Source of the DNA: Nissolia schottii
Lineage: Eukaryota > Streptophyta > Magnoliopsida > Fabales > Fabaceae
DNA length: 64,000 nucleotides
Direction of reading: 5' to 3'
Assembly (NCBI GenBank): GCA_003254905.1
Contig: QANU01044531.1
Span: forward strand, 1-64,000
Shown: positions 49,762 through 61,056 of the stretch, piece by piece
Position numbering within the stretch: position 1 is the first letter of the stretch
How the letters are laid out: every line of letters starts with the position of its first letter
Notes under the pieces: model-generated
What the model saw: the letters and a program-made list of their open reading frames with translations, nothing else
Databases searched by the model: none
What the model was told of the DNA's origin: nothing
Position numbers and translations under genes: made by a program

Positions 49762-51978
49762 ATGGAAGAAGCATCTGCTTGGATGATACGGCCTTGTGCA
49801 ATGTTATTTCTCCTCCTCATTCTTTGTATTTCTAAATTAGCACGACATAGTAGACATGGCAATAAGCACACAAAATTTCCACCTAGCCCTCCTTCCTTAC
49901 CATTCATAGGTCACCTTCATCACCTCATAAAACAACCCTTACACCAAAGCCTTGATAAGCTTGCTGAGAAGTATGGGCACGTGATACTCCTCCAACTGGG
50001 CACACGCAAGGTCCTCGTTATCTCGTCCCCTTCGGCGGTACAAGAGTGTTTCACAAAGAACGACATCACTTTCGCAAACCGCCCCCATACCCTCGCCGCG
50101 AAACATCTCGGTTACAACAAAAAGACGATGGCGTCCGCTCCCTACGACGACCATTGGCGCAGCCTCCGGCGTCTAACAAACTTGGAGCTCTTCTCCGGCA
50201 GCCGGGTGGCGGAGTTTGCGAGAGTTCGAGAGGAAGAGGTCCAGTTGTTCGTGAAGCAGCTATTTGAAGAGAGTAAAAGGAAGACGGCGTTAAAAGTGGA
50301 GCTGAGGCCGAGATTTATAGAGCTTTCTTTCAACATCATGTTGAGGATGATCTCTGGTAAGGAGGCGACCGCCAAAGAAGGGAAGGAGTTCCAGATTCTG
50401 ATGAAGGAGTTTTTGAAGCTTCACGGAAGTGGGAGATTGAATGACTTCTTCCCGGTTTTGCAATGGGTTGATTTTCAAGGGATAGAGAAGAGGATGGTCA
50501 AGTTGATGAAGAAGATGGACCACTTCTTTCAGAGACTCCTTGATGATCACCATAAGAACAGATCAAGAAGCAGCATCATCATCAATCATATCACTCTAAT
50601 TGATGTCATGTTGGATCTGCAACAAAAGGAACCTCATTTCTATACGGATGAAACTGTCAAAGCACTTATTCTGGTAAGAATGTCTTTCTTCTTCTTGCTT
50701 TTTTTTTTCTTCTTTTTTATTTATTATTCTGATGTGTGTCAAGAAAATCTTATCGTGCCTCGAATTCTTCTAACTTTTACTCATTAATTAATTTTGATAT
50801 TTTGTATCATATGTTGATCTCGAATGTGTACAAAATAAATTTGAAGTTGATAAGCTAAATCAAAGAGAATGACAATATCTAACTACGTACTTTTTTCTGC
50901 CCATTTCTTACCTTACAATTTTACCGAATTCTCATATATCAGAGAGAATGGCATTTCTTGAAAAGTGATCTTTCGAAATTGTTGTTGTGGGAAGCTGCTA
51001 ACGGAGCAGTTTTGAAAAATATATATGTTGAAAGATAAGGGTGATAAAATAGAATTAAGTGATATACAACTAGCTAGTGTTATGAGTTGCTCCATTTACT
51101 TGATTAAATATAATACATGCACGTGCCGACATTTAACATTAAACTATAACATATTAACATCAGTATTTTATTAAACCAACACTTAACATTAAATATAATA
51201 TATATTTCTCTCTCAAATAATTTGAGATAAATATATAATAATATCTAACTCATGTTCCTAAAAGCATTTCACGTTACTTCCTCAGTACATAATCTAATCT
51301 AAGCATTCACACTAACCGCACGTGTTGAAAACTTATATGCAGCAAATGCTTGTTGCTGGAACAGAAACTTCAGCTGATACCATGGAATGGGCACTGTCGC
51401 TTCTCCTCAACAACCCAAAAACAATGAATAAGCTTAGGGTTGAGATAGACACTTACTTTGGACACAATCAACTCTTGAATGAATCAAACACTGTGAAGCT
51501 CAAGTACTTACAAAACATAATTACAGAGACACTTCGTCTATACCCTGTGGTTCCGTTTCTTACACCCCATGAGTCATCAACCGATTGCAAAGTTTGTGGA
51601 TTTGATATACCAAGAGGGACAATATTGCTTGCGAATCTGTGGACTTTGCACAGGGATCCTAACTTTTGGGTAGATCCAACAAGGTTTGTGCCAGAGAGGT
51701 TTGAGGGAGGAGAAGGTGATGGTGGTGATGGTGAAGGTTATTATAATATGATTCCATTCGGTGCTGGAAGAAGGGCTTGCCCTGGAGCTGTTTTGGCTAA
51801 ACGAGCTATGGGGCATGCATTAGGTGTCTTGTTTCAGTGTTTTGATTTGGACAAAATTAATGGCAATGAAGAAATGGACATGAAAGAAGAAGTTGGGATT
51901 ACGATGCCGAAAGCTAAGCCTTTAATTGCATTTTGCAGACCACGTCAAGAAATGATCGAGGTTCTGTCCAATATATAA
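49762..51978 (+). CDS. Cytochrome P450, CYP81 family-like, gene B
   Basis: Two exons, 49762-50673 and 51343-51978, join in frame to 515 residues. The start MEEASAWM follows the motif CCAAATGGAAGAAG shared with the other copies; an in-frame ATG at 49747 would add five residues. An N-terminal hydrophobic anchor (about residues 14-26) is followed by FPPSPPSLPFIGHLHHL. The I-helix AGTETSADT starts at Ala309, ExxR is Glu366 and Arg369, and the heme loop PFGAGRRACPG has Cys450. A glycine/aspartate-rich insert (GGEGDGGDGEG) lies between PERF and the heme loop and is absent from gene A. Same expected role as gene A: an ER-bound monooxygenase of specialised metabolism, substrate unknown. The intron is short (669 bases) compared with 1.7 kb in gene A. 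Confidence 0.93.
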
Positions 51979-52348
51979 ATAAAGCTAAAGCTAGGTATGC
52001 AACTTGTGCAACTAGCATTATAATAGGAAATCATATTTTTTGTTTTTCGTTTTTTTTTTTAATTTAGTTTTTGGTATATTGCCCAATTCTAAAACAAGAC
52101 TAAATAAATGGTTTAAGAGGATATGTCAACAAACCAATAAGGTAAGGCTGGAACGAAGCAAATTACGAAAATTTTATTCTACTAAAGAATTTGCCCGATC
52201 GATTTCCTACGGCGGAAATATGAAGAGACAATTGAATAGATTTCAATCTTATTTCTTTGCAACTTCAACCACTACCCATCAATCAATATCAATATTTTTT
52301 TGTCATTTAAATTTGAATCACTGAATAGAGAGAGAGAGATAATTTCTA

Positions 52349-52872
52349 AGTGGGAAGTTGAGTGACTTCTTTGCAATATTTCAATAGGATGATTTCAAAG
52401 AGATAGAAAAGAATTAAGAGGTGAAGCTAGCTGATGAAGCACATATTAAATACCAAATGGAAGAAGTAGCTACCTCAATATTACTTCTCCTCTTCATGTT
52501 CATTCCTTTTTCTTTGTATTTCTAAACTCACAGTGAAGAACAGAATTGCCAAGCACACAAACTTCCCACCTAGCTCTCCTTCTTTGCCACTCATCTTATG
52601 AAGCCTCCATACGCATGGCCACGCCATACTCCTCCAACTCGGCAAGGAGTTCCAGTTTGTGATGGAGGAGTTCGTGAAGCTTTTGGGGAGTGGGAGCTAG
52701 GTTGAATGATTTCTTCCCGATTCTGCAATGGGTTGATTAATTTTCAATGGGATAGAAAAGAAGATGGAAGGAACAGAAGCATGATCAATGGGACTCTGAT
52801 TGATGTCATGTTGGATATGCAATGAAAGGAACCGATTTCTATACGGATGAAAATCTGAACGCAGTTATTCAG
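52349..52872 (+). pseudogene. Scrambled P450 exon 1 remnant
   Basis: Pieces of a CYP81-type exon 1 lie in shortened order. A GSGKL-DFF block (52349-52413) comes first, then a start region at 52457 (MEEVATSILLLLFMF, with a stop soon after). The NLPPSSPSLPL hinge comes next, a short GHAILLQLG piece, a KEFQFVMEEFVKLLGSG block, DFFPILQWVD, and finally the LIDVMLDMQ end with the normal CAG/GTTCG donor at 52872. More than half of the exon is deleted and stops interrupt it. Confidence 0.8.
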
Positions 52873-53640
52873 GTTCGAATATCATGCAATTCTTTTTTCA
52901 GATTTTGTGAACACTCTTATTTATTAATTAAGTAAACACAAATAATTATTTTATATCAAAAAATGTAAAACTTATTAATTAATGTTTAATAAATATAAAC
53001 TTTTTCATTTTGATTTCCTTAACTGGCAAAAACCTTCTTTGTTTTCTTGTGTGGCAACTGGCAAGAAAATCTTTTCGTGCCTATATCTCACAAATAGAAT
53101 TGATTGTCTCTCGAAATTTTGTAACTTCTACTTATTATGATTACCCAGCTGTTTCTTTATTTTTTATCTATTCCTTAATTATTTTACAACTTTAGTAGTT
53201 TCTTATATATTTGGAGAGAATGATATTTCTTGGGGGTAACCAGCAATTTTGAAAAAATATGTTAAAAGATAAAGACAAGGATATTTATACAATTCTATCA
53301 AATGGATTCAGATGGAAAATTACTGTGTCCAATTTATTATGCTATTTTTATCTTCAACTTAATTAATTTTAAAACATTTTATTATCTATACAATTCTATA
53401 AATTAAATAGATTTAAGTATCAATAGGTTGGTCGAGTAATAGATAAGTTGGTCTCATGCATATTGTCAAAACTCATCACTACTAAACTAATCCTAATGGC
53501 TTTCTCTCTAATAATTAATAATAAATATATAATTATATCTATCTCATGTTACAATTAGTACATAATCTTTTTTTTCCGTTAATTAAAAAATCAATTAGTA
53601 CATAATCCTAATCTATAAGCACAATAACCGCACTTGTTCA
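52873..53640. other. Relic intron of the P450 pseudogene
   Basis: AT-rich, flanked on the left by an exon 1 end and on the right by the beginning of an exon 2 remnant (ATGCAGCAAAT at 53645). Words such as TGATTGTCTCTCGAAATTTTG and GGAGAGAATGATATTTCTTG match the intron of gene B (50920-51020), so it descends from the same intron. Confidence 0.6.
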
Positions 53641-54116
53641 AGAATGCAGCAAATTAATTCAGCAACCACCATGGAATGGGCATTGTCACTTCTCCTCCCA
53701 CCAAGTTTACCAATCATAGGACACCTTCACCTCATAAAACAACCCTCACACCGAAGCAAGCCTTCATAAGCTCACCGAGAAGCATGGCCACGTTCCCGGT
53801 AAACGGGGGAAGTTGAATGGCTTCTTCCCCATATTGCAATGGTTTGATTTCAAAGGGGTCCTTCTTTCAGGGAGTCCTTGATGAGCACCGCAGGAACAGG
53901 AACTTGGTCACTGCGAACATGACTCTAATTAATTTATGTCTTCTTGGATCTGCCACAAGAGGAACCTGAATTCTGCACTAATGAAACCGTAAGAATTTTT
54001 ATGCATTTTCTATTCATTTATTTTACTGAATGAACTAATAAAATAAAGAAATAGATAGATATAACTAATCTGTTTTAAAATCTTAAGAAAAATAATAAAT
54101 TCTTACTTCCTTCGTT

Positions 54117-54515
54117 TAATACGGTGGTTTCTTGTCTACTCTATCGAGTAAGTACCTTATGATAGTTAATTTATCTATCTTTTATAATTTTTACAACTAA
54201 ATTCATCAAACTTTGATATTATTTCATGTTTTATATGATCGTAATAAACTTTTCATTAGTCAACTAATTGAAAAAACCAACTTATAAGAGATTTAGAGAT
54301 TTTAGAGATTTGCGGATCATTTGAGCTTACATGTTCCTCTCTACAAGTATTGTATTAAAAACTATTAATTTGTCACATTAAATCATATAATTCATCGATA
54401 TGTCATATTAGAACATGAAATAGTAACAAAATTCGATAAATTTAATTTTAAAAATTATCAAATATTAATAAATTAAATAGCATGGAGTATGTGAGAAACC
54501 ACCCGTTTAATAATG
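54117..54515. mobile_element. Foldback/MITE-like inverted-repeat element
   Basis: The left end GTTTAATACGGTGGTTTCTT pairs with the inverted right end AGAAACCACCCGTTTAATA. Inner words also pair (ATTTCATGTTTTATATG on the left with CATATTAGAACATGAAAT on the right), so most of the 400 bases can fold back on itself. It lies in the pseudogene's intron; a related block sits in intron 1 of gene A. Confidence 0.6.
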
Positions 54516-55180
54516 TATGATAATATTATTTAATTGTCGCAGAAAAGAGACAATGTCATATATTTTATCAAACCACAATGATTTCGAATAAAAGTAATCA
54601 CTTGAATTACTAATGATGAGTGAGGATTTTGGCTTAATTGTTTTTCATCAAGTGGTTGTTAATTATATGAATATCATCAAAACTTTTATATCTCATACAT
54701 ACATACATACATATACTGATATACATATACATAATAATAATAATATTTGCGTTGCTCTTATATAGCAATCAACTTAGGTATATCCATCGACTTAAGACAA
54801 AGCAATAAGAATTTTCAATTCGATTTGTCTTCATGTAACGTGGAATATGCTGTGATGGAAATCAAGCACTATACATAATTGTTATAGATCTGCTTAAATT
54901 GTTGATTAATATCGTAAACAGGAAATATTCTTTCTAATATTCTACGGGCTTTTGTTTTTATCAGTCATTAAATATTTCTACAAAGAACTAATAAGTTAGC
55001 ATAGAAACAAATTTACACTTCACCTGTTTGTTTTACACATAAAAAAGAAAGTTATACACAACAGAATTCGTACATATTATATAAACATATTTAAGTGATA
55101 CACGGTTTGTGCTATTATTTAATTCTCTCGCGGCCGGGTGCCAGTTGCTATGTTACGGTGACATAAATCAGTGCATCTTT

Positions 55181-55181
55181 N
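55181..55181. other. Single N, assembly join
   Basis: An ambiguous base lies in the relic intron of the P450 pseudogene, next to a GCGGCCGGGTGCCA block also found at about 41795 in gene A's intron. The join may hide missing sequence. Confidence 0.7.
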
Positions 55182-55588
55182 GGTCCGCTATTTGTGCATC
55201 ACAAAAGCAGTTATCATTACATAGAAATAAATATTACAGAACAGAAAAACTAATATTACAAAATAGATAACGTACATACAAAAATGTTTAGTGACAATGT
55301 TTGTTTTTCTATTTTATAATATTTATTTCTCTGTGTGATGTAAACATGATGGTTGTTTTTGTGGTGTTCAAAATAATATATTTTTTTATATATACATATA
55401 AATTTGTCTATTAAATGTAAAACAAAATTATTTCAAGGATTTCCCATTACTTCCTTAGTTCATAATTAAATTATATCTTATATCTTGCTTTGATATAGTA
55501 TGTTTTCAAAAAGCATTTCATATAATTTCGGTAGCACATAATCTAATCTGATCATCCACACTAAGCGGACAAGTTCAAATTAAACTTA

Positions 55589-56016
55589 TGTTACGGGCTG
55601 GGCCTCAAAGGTCCATTCCACGGACCACCCACGACCAGCCCACGAGCGCAGCCCAATTAAATGTTAAAGGCCCAAACCAGCGGAGTGACCCGATGGAGCC
55701 AGCGCAACCCGAACCGACTCCAAATCAATCAGCTGCCACCACACCCCCGTAATGGACTCTCCCCCGCGAGCATCACTCCGCGATCCCCAGAGGCAAAACA
55801 AGAAGGATATCAGCGGGATTGAGGAAATCGCGGATGCTATCCAGGTATATAAATAGGGTCAGCCTACCAGGTAAACTCTCAGACTCTAAATCACTACCTT
55901 TGACCAACATCTCGAACCTCTACTAACTTAAGCACCGGAGTCCTTGCAGGTACTTGCCCCGTCCAACCATAGTCATCCGCGGAGCTCCAAGATCCGAAAC
56001 GTACCACTCCGGTACA
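55589..56016. mobile_element. Solo LTR, 428 bp, with 5-bp target duplication
   Basis: The element begins TGTTACGGGCTGGGCC and ends CCACTCCGGTACA, giving the TG...CA ends of an LTR. ACTTA flanks it on both sides (55584-55588 and 56017-56021). It is GC-rich, unlike the AT-rich intron around it. A TATA-box-like word TATATAAATAGG lies at about 55847-55858, followed by CTCTCAGACTC, as expected for an LTR promoter in plus orientation. No internal retrotransposon genes, so it is a solo LTR left by recombination. Confidence 0.9.
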
Positions 56017-56654
56017 ACTTATATGCAGTCAATGCTTGTAGCTGGCACAGAAACTTTGGCTACTACCATGGAAAGGACGATGTCGCTTCTCCTCAACAAC
56101 CCAAAAACACTGAATTAGTTTAGGATTGATATACACTTACGTAGAGCACGATCATTTATTGAATAAATCGACACAACAAAGCTCAATTACTTACAAAACA
56201 TAATTACAGAGACACTCCGTCTATACCCTGTAGTTCTGCTTCTTCCACCCCACGAGTCATCAATTGATTGCAGAATTTGTGGTTTTGATATACCAAGAGG
56301 GACAACACAGCTGGTGAATATGTGGACCTTGCACAGAGACCCTAATTTGTGGGTGGACCCCACAAGGTTCATACCAGAGAGATTTGAGGGTGATCATGGC
56401 AATGAATTTAGTTTATTATAATATGATTCTGTTTGGTGTTGAAATAAGAGCTTGCCCTGAAGCTATTTTGGCTAAACGTGTTATGGGGCATGCATTAGGT
56501 ACCTTGATTCAGTGTTTTGAGTGGGACAAAGTTAATGGAGATGGGGAAATGGACATGAAAGAAAATGTAGGGGGCTGCGATGCCCAAAGCTGAGCCTTTG
56601 GTTGCAGTGTGCAAACCACGTCAAGAAATGATTGTGGTTTTGTCCAATATATAA

Positions 56655-56990
56655 GTTAGGTATGCAACTTGTGTAAACTAGCATATTTGTAATAGTAAAT
56701 TTTTATTTATATGTATATTTTTTTTGCAAGGTACGCTGCTCTATTTAAAAAAGACTCGATGGTTTGAGACAACAAACCAATAAGTTAGGGCAGGAATGGG
56801 TCAATTAGGAAAATGCAACAAGGAAGTATGCCAATAATTGGTGAGAAACAAGCTTCGAGTCTTGAAAAAATGCCAAGTAAGCTGGAGATTAAAGAAGCAT
56901 ATTACAATCTTGTGATTCATCAAAATTACTGAGTTACGATGGGTTCAATATGAATTTTATCAAGCATTTTTGTCAACAATTGTAATCGGA
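56655..56990. other. Shared 3' flank of the P450 pseudogene, then unassigned DNA
   Basis: The first 150 bases repeat the 3' flank common to the P450 genes (TATGCAACTTGTG, AAAAGACTCGATGG). From about 56815 the sequence loses that similarity and may be the beginning of a transposon-derived segment leading into the acidic coding remnant at 56992. Confidence 0.5.
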
Positions 56991-56991
56991 C

Positions 56992-57132
56992 GTCGACAGT
57001 GACAGCGAAGAAGAAGAAGATGTAGAGGAAGAAGAAGAACAAGAAGAAGAGGAAAAAGAAGAAGAAGATTTTGACTCTTCACTAAATTCTGAAAATGATG
57101 TTGATAGTGTCTATTATTCATTGTCAAACTAG
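56992..57132 (+). pseudogene. Acidic C-terminal coding remnant
   Basis: A frame reading DVDSDSEEEEDVEEEEE and on through a Glu-rich run to SLNSENDVDSVYYSLSN ends with a stop at 57130-57132. It has coding-like codon pattern beyond the GAA repeat but no start codon or upstream exon could be assigned. It could be the tail of a transposase or of another acidic nuclear protein. The CACTA terminus at 58207 lies 1.1 kb to the right, so the remnant could be part of that element. This is inference. Confidence 0.35.
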
Positions 57133-57300
57133 CAGCGATTTGTATAAACCCTAAACAATTTAAATATTATACTACATTCATTATACAGCAAGAAGTTATT
57201 GTTGTGTGGTGTTCAAATGTTCTAATTTCCTTTACCTTCTCAGTATTAATTGATTAATTCCATGACTAGTTATTAAATATAAATTTATGTACAACCAGTA

Positions 57301-57336
57301 CCCTAAACCCTAAACCCTAAACCCTAAACCCTAAAC
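57301..57336. repeat. Interstitial telomere-like repeat (CCCTAAA) x5
   Basis: Five perfect tandem units of the plant telomere repeat CCCTAAA plus one base. Two single units occur just before it near 57159 (ACCCTAAAC). It is embedded in AT-rich DNA. Confidence 0.95.
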
Positions 57337-57599
57337 AATTATTTACTATTGATTTCAAATGTTTTATTAAATTAAATTTGCAATGGTAGATTTTTCCGTG
57401 TCAATTAAGGGTTTAAGGGTTATAAATTAATTAAATAAAATATAAATTTTATATATTTATGAATATTAGGATATTAATTTATTATATAATATTTAAATGA
57501 TAATATAATTACTAAATAATAAAATGGCATTAAAATTATTTAAATAATATAATTATTTACTGTAAATCTAATTAAAATATATTATAATTATTTTAAGTA

Positions 57600-58207
57600 A
57601 ATAATTATACTGCAAATTTGCAAAAAAATTATTTTACTATTACGTCGGTTTCACACGACGGAAATAAATGAATAAAATAATATACTCTTACCGTCGGTTT
57701 CACATGATGGTAATAAATGAATAAAATAATATTCTATCACCTTCGGTTTCACACGAGGTAATAAATGAATAAAATAATATTATAATTACCGTCGTATACC
57801 ACCGGTGGTAAGGCTTTAAATCAGTTCCGAAGTTACCGTCAGTAACGACAAGCGGTAACGTATAAAATAAAATATTATTTTTTTCGTTGTATGTAACCGA
57901 CGGTAATTCACGTCGGATGATAACCAACGGTAAAAGTCATCGGATAATGACAACGGTAAACAACGGATAAAATATTAGTTAAACAACCGTCGATATTTTC
58001 TGATGGTAACGCGGGTCTGGTTCGGTTTCGCTGAACCGGTTTACCCGCGGTGATATCCGCCGGATATTGGCGTCGTATATGCCTAACCGACGCTAATTTG
58101 ATTACCATCGACCACTTTACATCTGCATATGTATCCGACGGAAATGCCGACGATAATGTCAAATGCCGACGGTAATGTCGACGGTAATAGTCTTTTTTCT
58201 TGTAGTG
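57600..58207. mobile_element. Right end of a CACTA (En/Spm-type) DNA transposon
   Basis: The terminus at 58195-58207 reads TTTTCTTGTAGTG; reversed it is CACTACAAGAAAA, the standard CACTA inverted terminal repeat. Inward there are at least a dozen copies of CCGACGGTAA-like words in both directions. The three bases after the end (TGT) would be the target duplication. A matching left CACTACAAGAAAA was not found in this window, so the element is truncated or its left part is replaced; left limit given is where subterminal repeats begin. Confidence 0.8.
57641..57787. repeat. Three tandem 49-base units, subterminal repeats of a CACTA element
   Basis: Units start at 57641, 57690 and 57739, each reading ACCGTCGGTTTCACAYGA followed by GGTAATAAATGAATAAAATAATAT. 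Further single ACCGTCGG/CCGACGGTAA words in both orientations continue to the element end at 58207. Such GC-rich inverted words near the ends are the transposase-binding sites of CACTA elements. Confidence 0.8.
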
Positions 58208-59440
58208 TGTTATGTATTTAAAATTGTTTTCATGGGAGTATATCTGGGATAGAACTGTAAGTCAGCGACAACCTACGTTGACCTTGGCATACCTTGTACG
58301 ATCATAAAATAGAATAGGATTCATGCAGATTTAGGGCAAGACTGTAAAGCCCAGACATTTCAAGAATAGTTAAACTGTAATGCTTGGAACGTCTAGTTAG
58401 AGAACTCCCCAACTGAATTATGTTTTCAAATGTTTTACGTATTATTTATTATTATAGAAATGCTTTATTGTTTTATATATATATATATATATATTATGTA
58501 TTGCATCCGCATGTCGTGTTTTTGAAGTGTCCCATGTTGCCGTGCGAATGACCGTTCCCCAAGACACTTCTCAGAGTTCTCACCCCTCAACCTCCCCCTC
58601 TAGTTACAGGTTACGAAGTAGCGTAGCAGAGCATGGAGTTTATAGTTAGTGCAACGACGTCAAAATCCAAGAGTCAGCAGTTCACCTTGAGGTGAAGCTA
58701 CTTATAGGAATTTTTAGTCTTATTTTTATTTTGTCATTGAGTCATGTCTAGAGTGCTCCAATTGTATACAGGTAGGATCTTCGGACCAGTCGCGTATTTT
58801 ATCATGTATATTTATGTTTAATGTAAAAGAGTTTATGTTTATTCAGAAAAATGGAAAGTTTTATTTGTTTTTCATTAAAGTTAAAGTGCATATTTTGCGA
58901 AAAGCGTTCCAAAGGCTTCCGTAAAGGAATTAGTCCTTTGCGCCCGGTCACATCCTTAGTTCGGATGTGATACTATAATTACATCTACCTATCACTAAGT
59001 TCTCAAACTCCCTCATTATTGTTTCCCATTTTCGAACACAGGTGTGGATTCGAGCTATATTCCTCATGCCCCTTACTTTGTAGATGACATGCATTTTTTT
59101 TTTTGTGAACTCAACTTGTTTTGGGTCATATTTTGTTAAACACACACTCACTTCGTCATTTATGCATTTGAGTATTCATGGATATTTAATATGTAATTTA
59201 AGGATTATTTTGGATTGTAAAATTACTATGTTTCCCATTGAAAACTTCTGGACTTTCAAATGGATTGTTTGAATTGTGAATTGGTTACAGGTATTATGTT
59301 TTCTTTTTTAGGATAAGCCTATATACAAAGGAAACTCTGTCCATTTTTCTGAAATTTTAGTATACGAGACTTGTTAGGGGCTATGCTCTCCTATGCTGCG
59401 GTCATAATTTCAGTTGGGTTGTGACATTATGTTTCTCTTA
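58208..59440. other. Unassigned, moderately GC-rich DNA
   Basis: No gene was recognised. Composition is closer to retrotransposon LTRs than to the AT-rich local DNA: TGTAAAGCCCAGACATTTC near 58344 and GCCCGGTCACATCCTTAGTT near 58942 resemble LTR-type ends, but no target duplication was found. A (TA)n tract lies at 58474-58494. Confidence 0.4.
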
Positions 59441-60602
59441 ATATAGTAAGATCATCTTCAAAGTCAACCAAAAAAATATATACCCTAATTCTTTTAAAAG
59501 TGAGGTTTGAAACCGCAGAGATAAAGAAACTTTCTCTTTGACAACTTCAACCACAACTTAGTCAAGCATTTTAATACCATCTCAAATCCTTAAACTAAAA
59601 AAGTGCAACATGATCATCCGTGAACTTTTTTTAAATGTGCATCTTAGTCATTTTATTAAGTTTTCCAAGAAGAAGAATACAGATACGAAGAATTGAAGAA
59701 CAAACACGCGAGAAGAGGAAGAGGAAGATGAGATTGATTTTGTTTTTATGATTTAAAAAGAGGAATAAAATGATATCAGAAATTAATTTGAACTCTTCAT
59801 AATTTGTTAGGAACCAATTCATCTCGTCAATTATTAGCGTGAAACAAAACGGGTCACGTTACATTTTAATTCATCAAGATTTTAATAGGCCACAAAAATA
59901 TTTTTTACTAGCGAGCCCTTAAAAGGCTAATGTGTCCTCCAGTTTTTTCATGACAAAGATATCTCGTCTATCTTTATAAAGTCAGAAATATAAACCCTAA
60001 TTCTTTTAAAAGTGAGGTTTAACAACACAGAGACAAAGAAATATTCTCTTTGACAACATCATCAAACATCATCAATAGCCTTTCTTTTTCCTATTCAAAC
60101 TCCAATAAATTTGCATAAATACTAATGGTATAGCTAAAAAATTAACACATGTATATAATTACACAGACAAACAAATATTATAAAATAGATAAACAAACAA
60201 TACAAAATAGATAAACAAACATTGTAATCGAGCATTTATGCGTGCATGGATGCACGAACACGCATGTACTTAATATTGCTTGTTTATGTATTTGATAATA
60301 TTTATTTTTATGTTTTGTGCATATATAAATACATGTGCGTTTAATATTGTTAATTTATGTGTTTGATAATATTTATTTTTCTATTTTGTAATATTTATTT
60401 ATCTACTTTATAATGTTTACTTGTATATATAATGTTAATTTTTTTTTCGTGTTCTATAAATAATGGGGCTGATAAATTAAATTACGTACAACTGCACGGA
60501 AGCCAACTTGAAGGAGTAATTGTCAACGGAAACTCCTATAAGTTGAATGTAAAGCCACAAATAGTGTGTGTAGTAGTTACACACCATATTCCAAAATACC
60601 AA

Positions 60603-60662
60603 ATGGAAGATGCAATTGCCTGGCTGTTTCTCCTCTGCTTGCCTAGCAATTTGAACTCTTGA
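60603..60662 (+). pseudogene. 5' stump of a P450 gene
   Basis: The sequence CCAAATGGAAGATG starts a frame MEDAIAWLFLLCLPSNLNS, the membrane-anchor start of a CYP81-type protein, which stops after 19 codons. The coding similarity is lost after the LLCL residues, where the sequence jumps to the intergenic block TTGAACTC. Upstream (60482-60602) matches the leader of gene D (GAAAGCC..CTTG, AACTCCTATAAGTTGAATG). Confidence 0.8.
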
Positions 60663-61048
60663 TAATTTGATAGGTGCCAATTCATCTGGTCAATTACTAG
60701 TGCAAAAACAAAAGGGTCATGTCACATTTTAACTTGTCAACATTTTAATATGTCGCGTAAATATTTTTACTAGCGAGCCTTAGAAAAAAATGAATGTGTC
60801 TTACATTTTTATGACAAAAATATATTGTGATTATTTTTCTCTTTAACACGGTTGAAAACCAACTATGCCCTAATTCTTTTAATGGTGGAGTTTGGAAACG
60901 TTGAGATAAAGAAACTTTTCTCTTTGACAACTTGAACCACAGCTTCTTCTAGCATATTAATACCATTCTGTTCTATATAATCTTCAATAAATAAAATTAC
61001 GTGTAATGCAAGAAAGCCAACTTGCAAGAATTGTCAACACAAACTCCT

Positions 61049-61056
61049 GTATAAAT
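61049..61056 (+). promoter_or_regulatory. TATA box of P450 gene D
   Basis: The word TATAAATA, preceded by CTCCTG, lies about 63-70 bases before the start codon at 61119. This spacing suits a short leader. The same position in the stump at 60603 reads TATAAGTT. Confidence 0.6.

Larger units (their letters stand above)
53641..56654 (+). pseudogene. Chimeric, LTR-interrupted P450 pseudogene
   Basis: It opens with the start of an exon 2 (QQINSATTMEWALSLLL, 53651-53698) fused directly to the hinge of an exon 1 (PPSLPIIGHLHLIKQP, from 53699). Reduced exon 1 pieces follow to the donor at about 53991. A long intron (to 56028) holds a foldback element, an N at 55181 and a solo LTR. Exon 2 (56029-56654) starts SMLVAGTETLATTMERTMSLLLNN and keeps ETLRLYPV and the DIPRGT and LWVDPTRF regions. 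It has a stop where KLRVEI should follow, a frame change before YYNMILFG, a degraded heme loop (GVEIRACPEA, where two glycines are lost) and a one-base insertion at about 56570. It cannot encode an enzyme. Confidence 0.88.
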
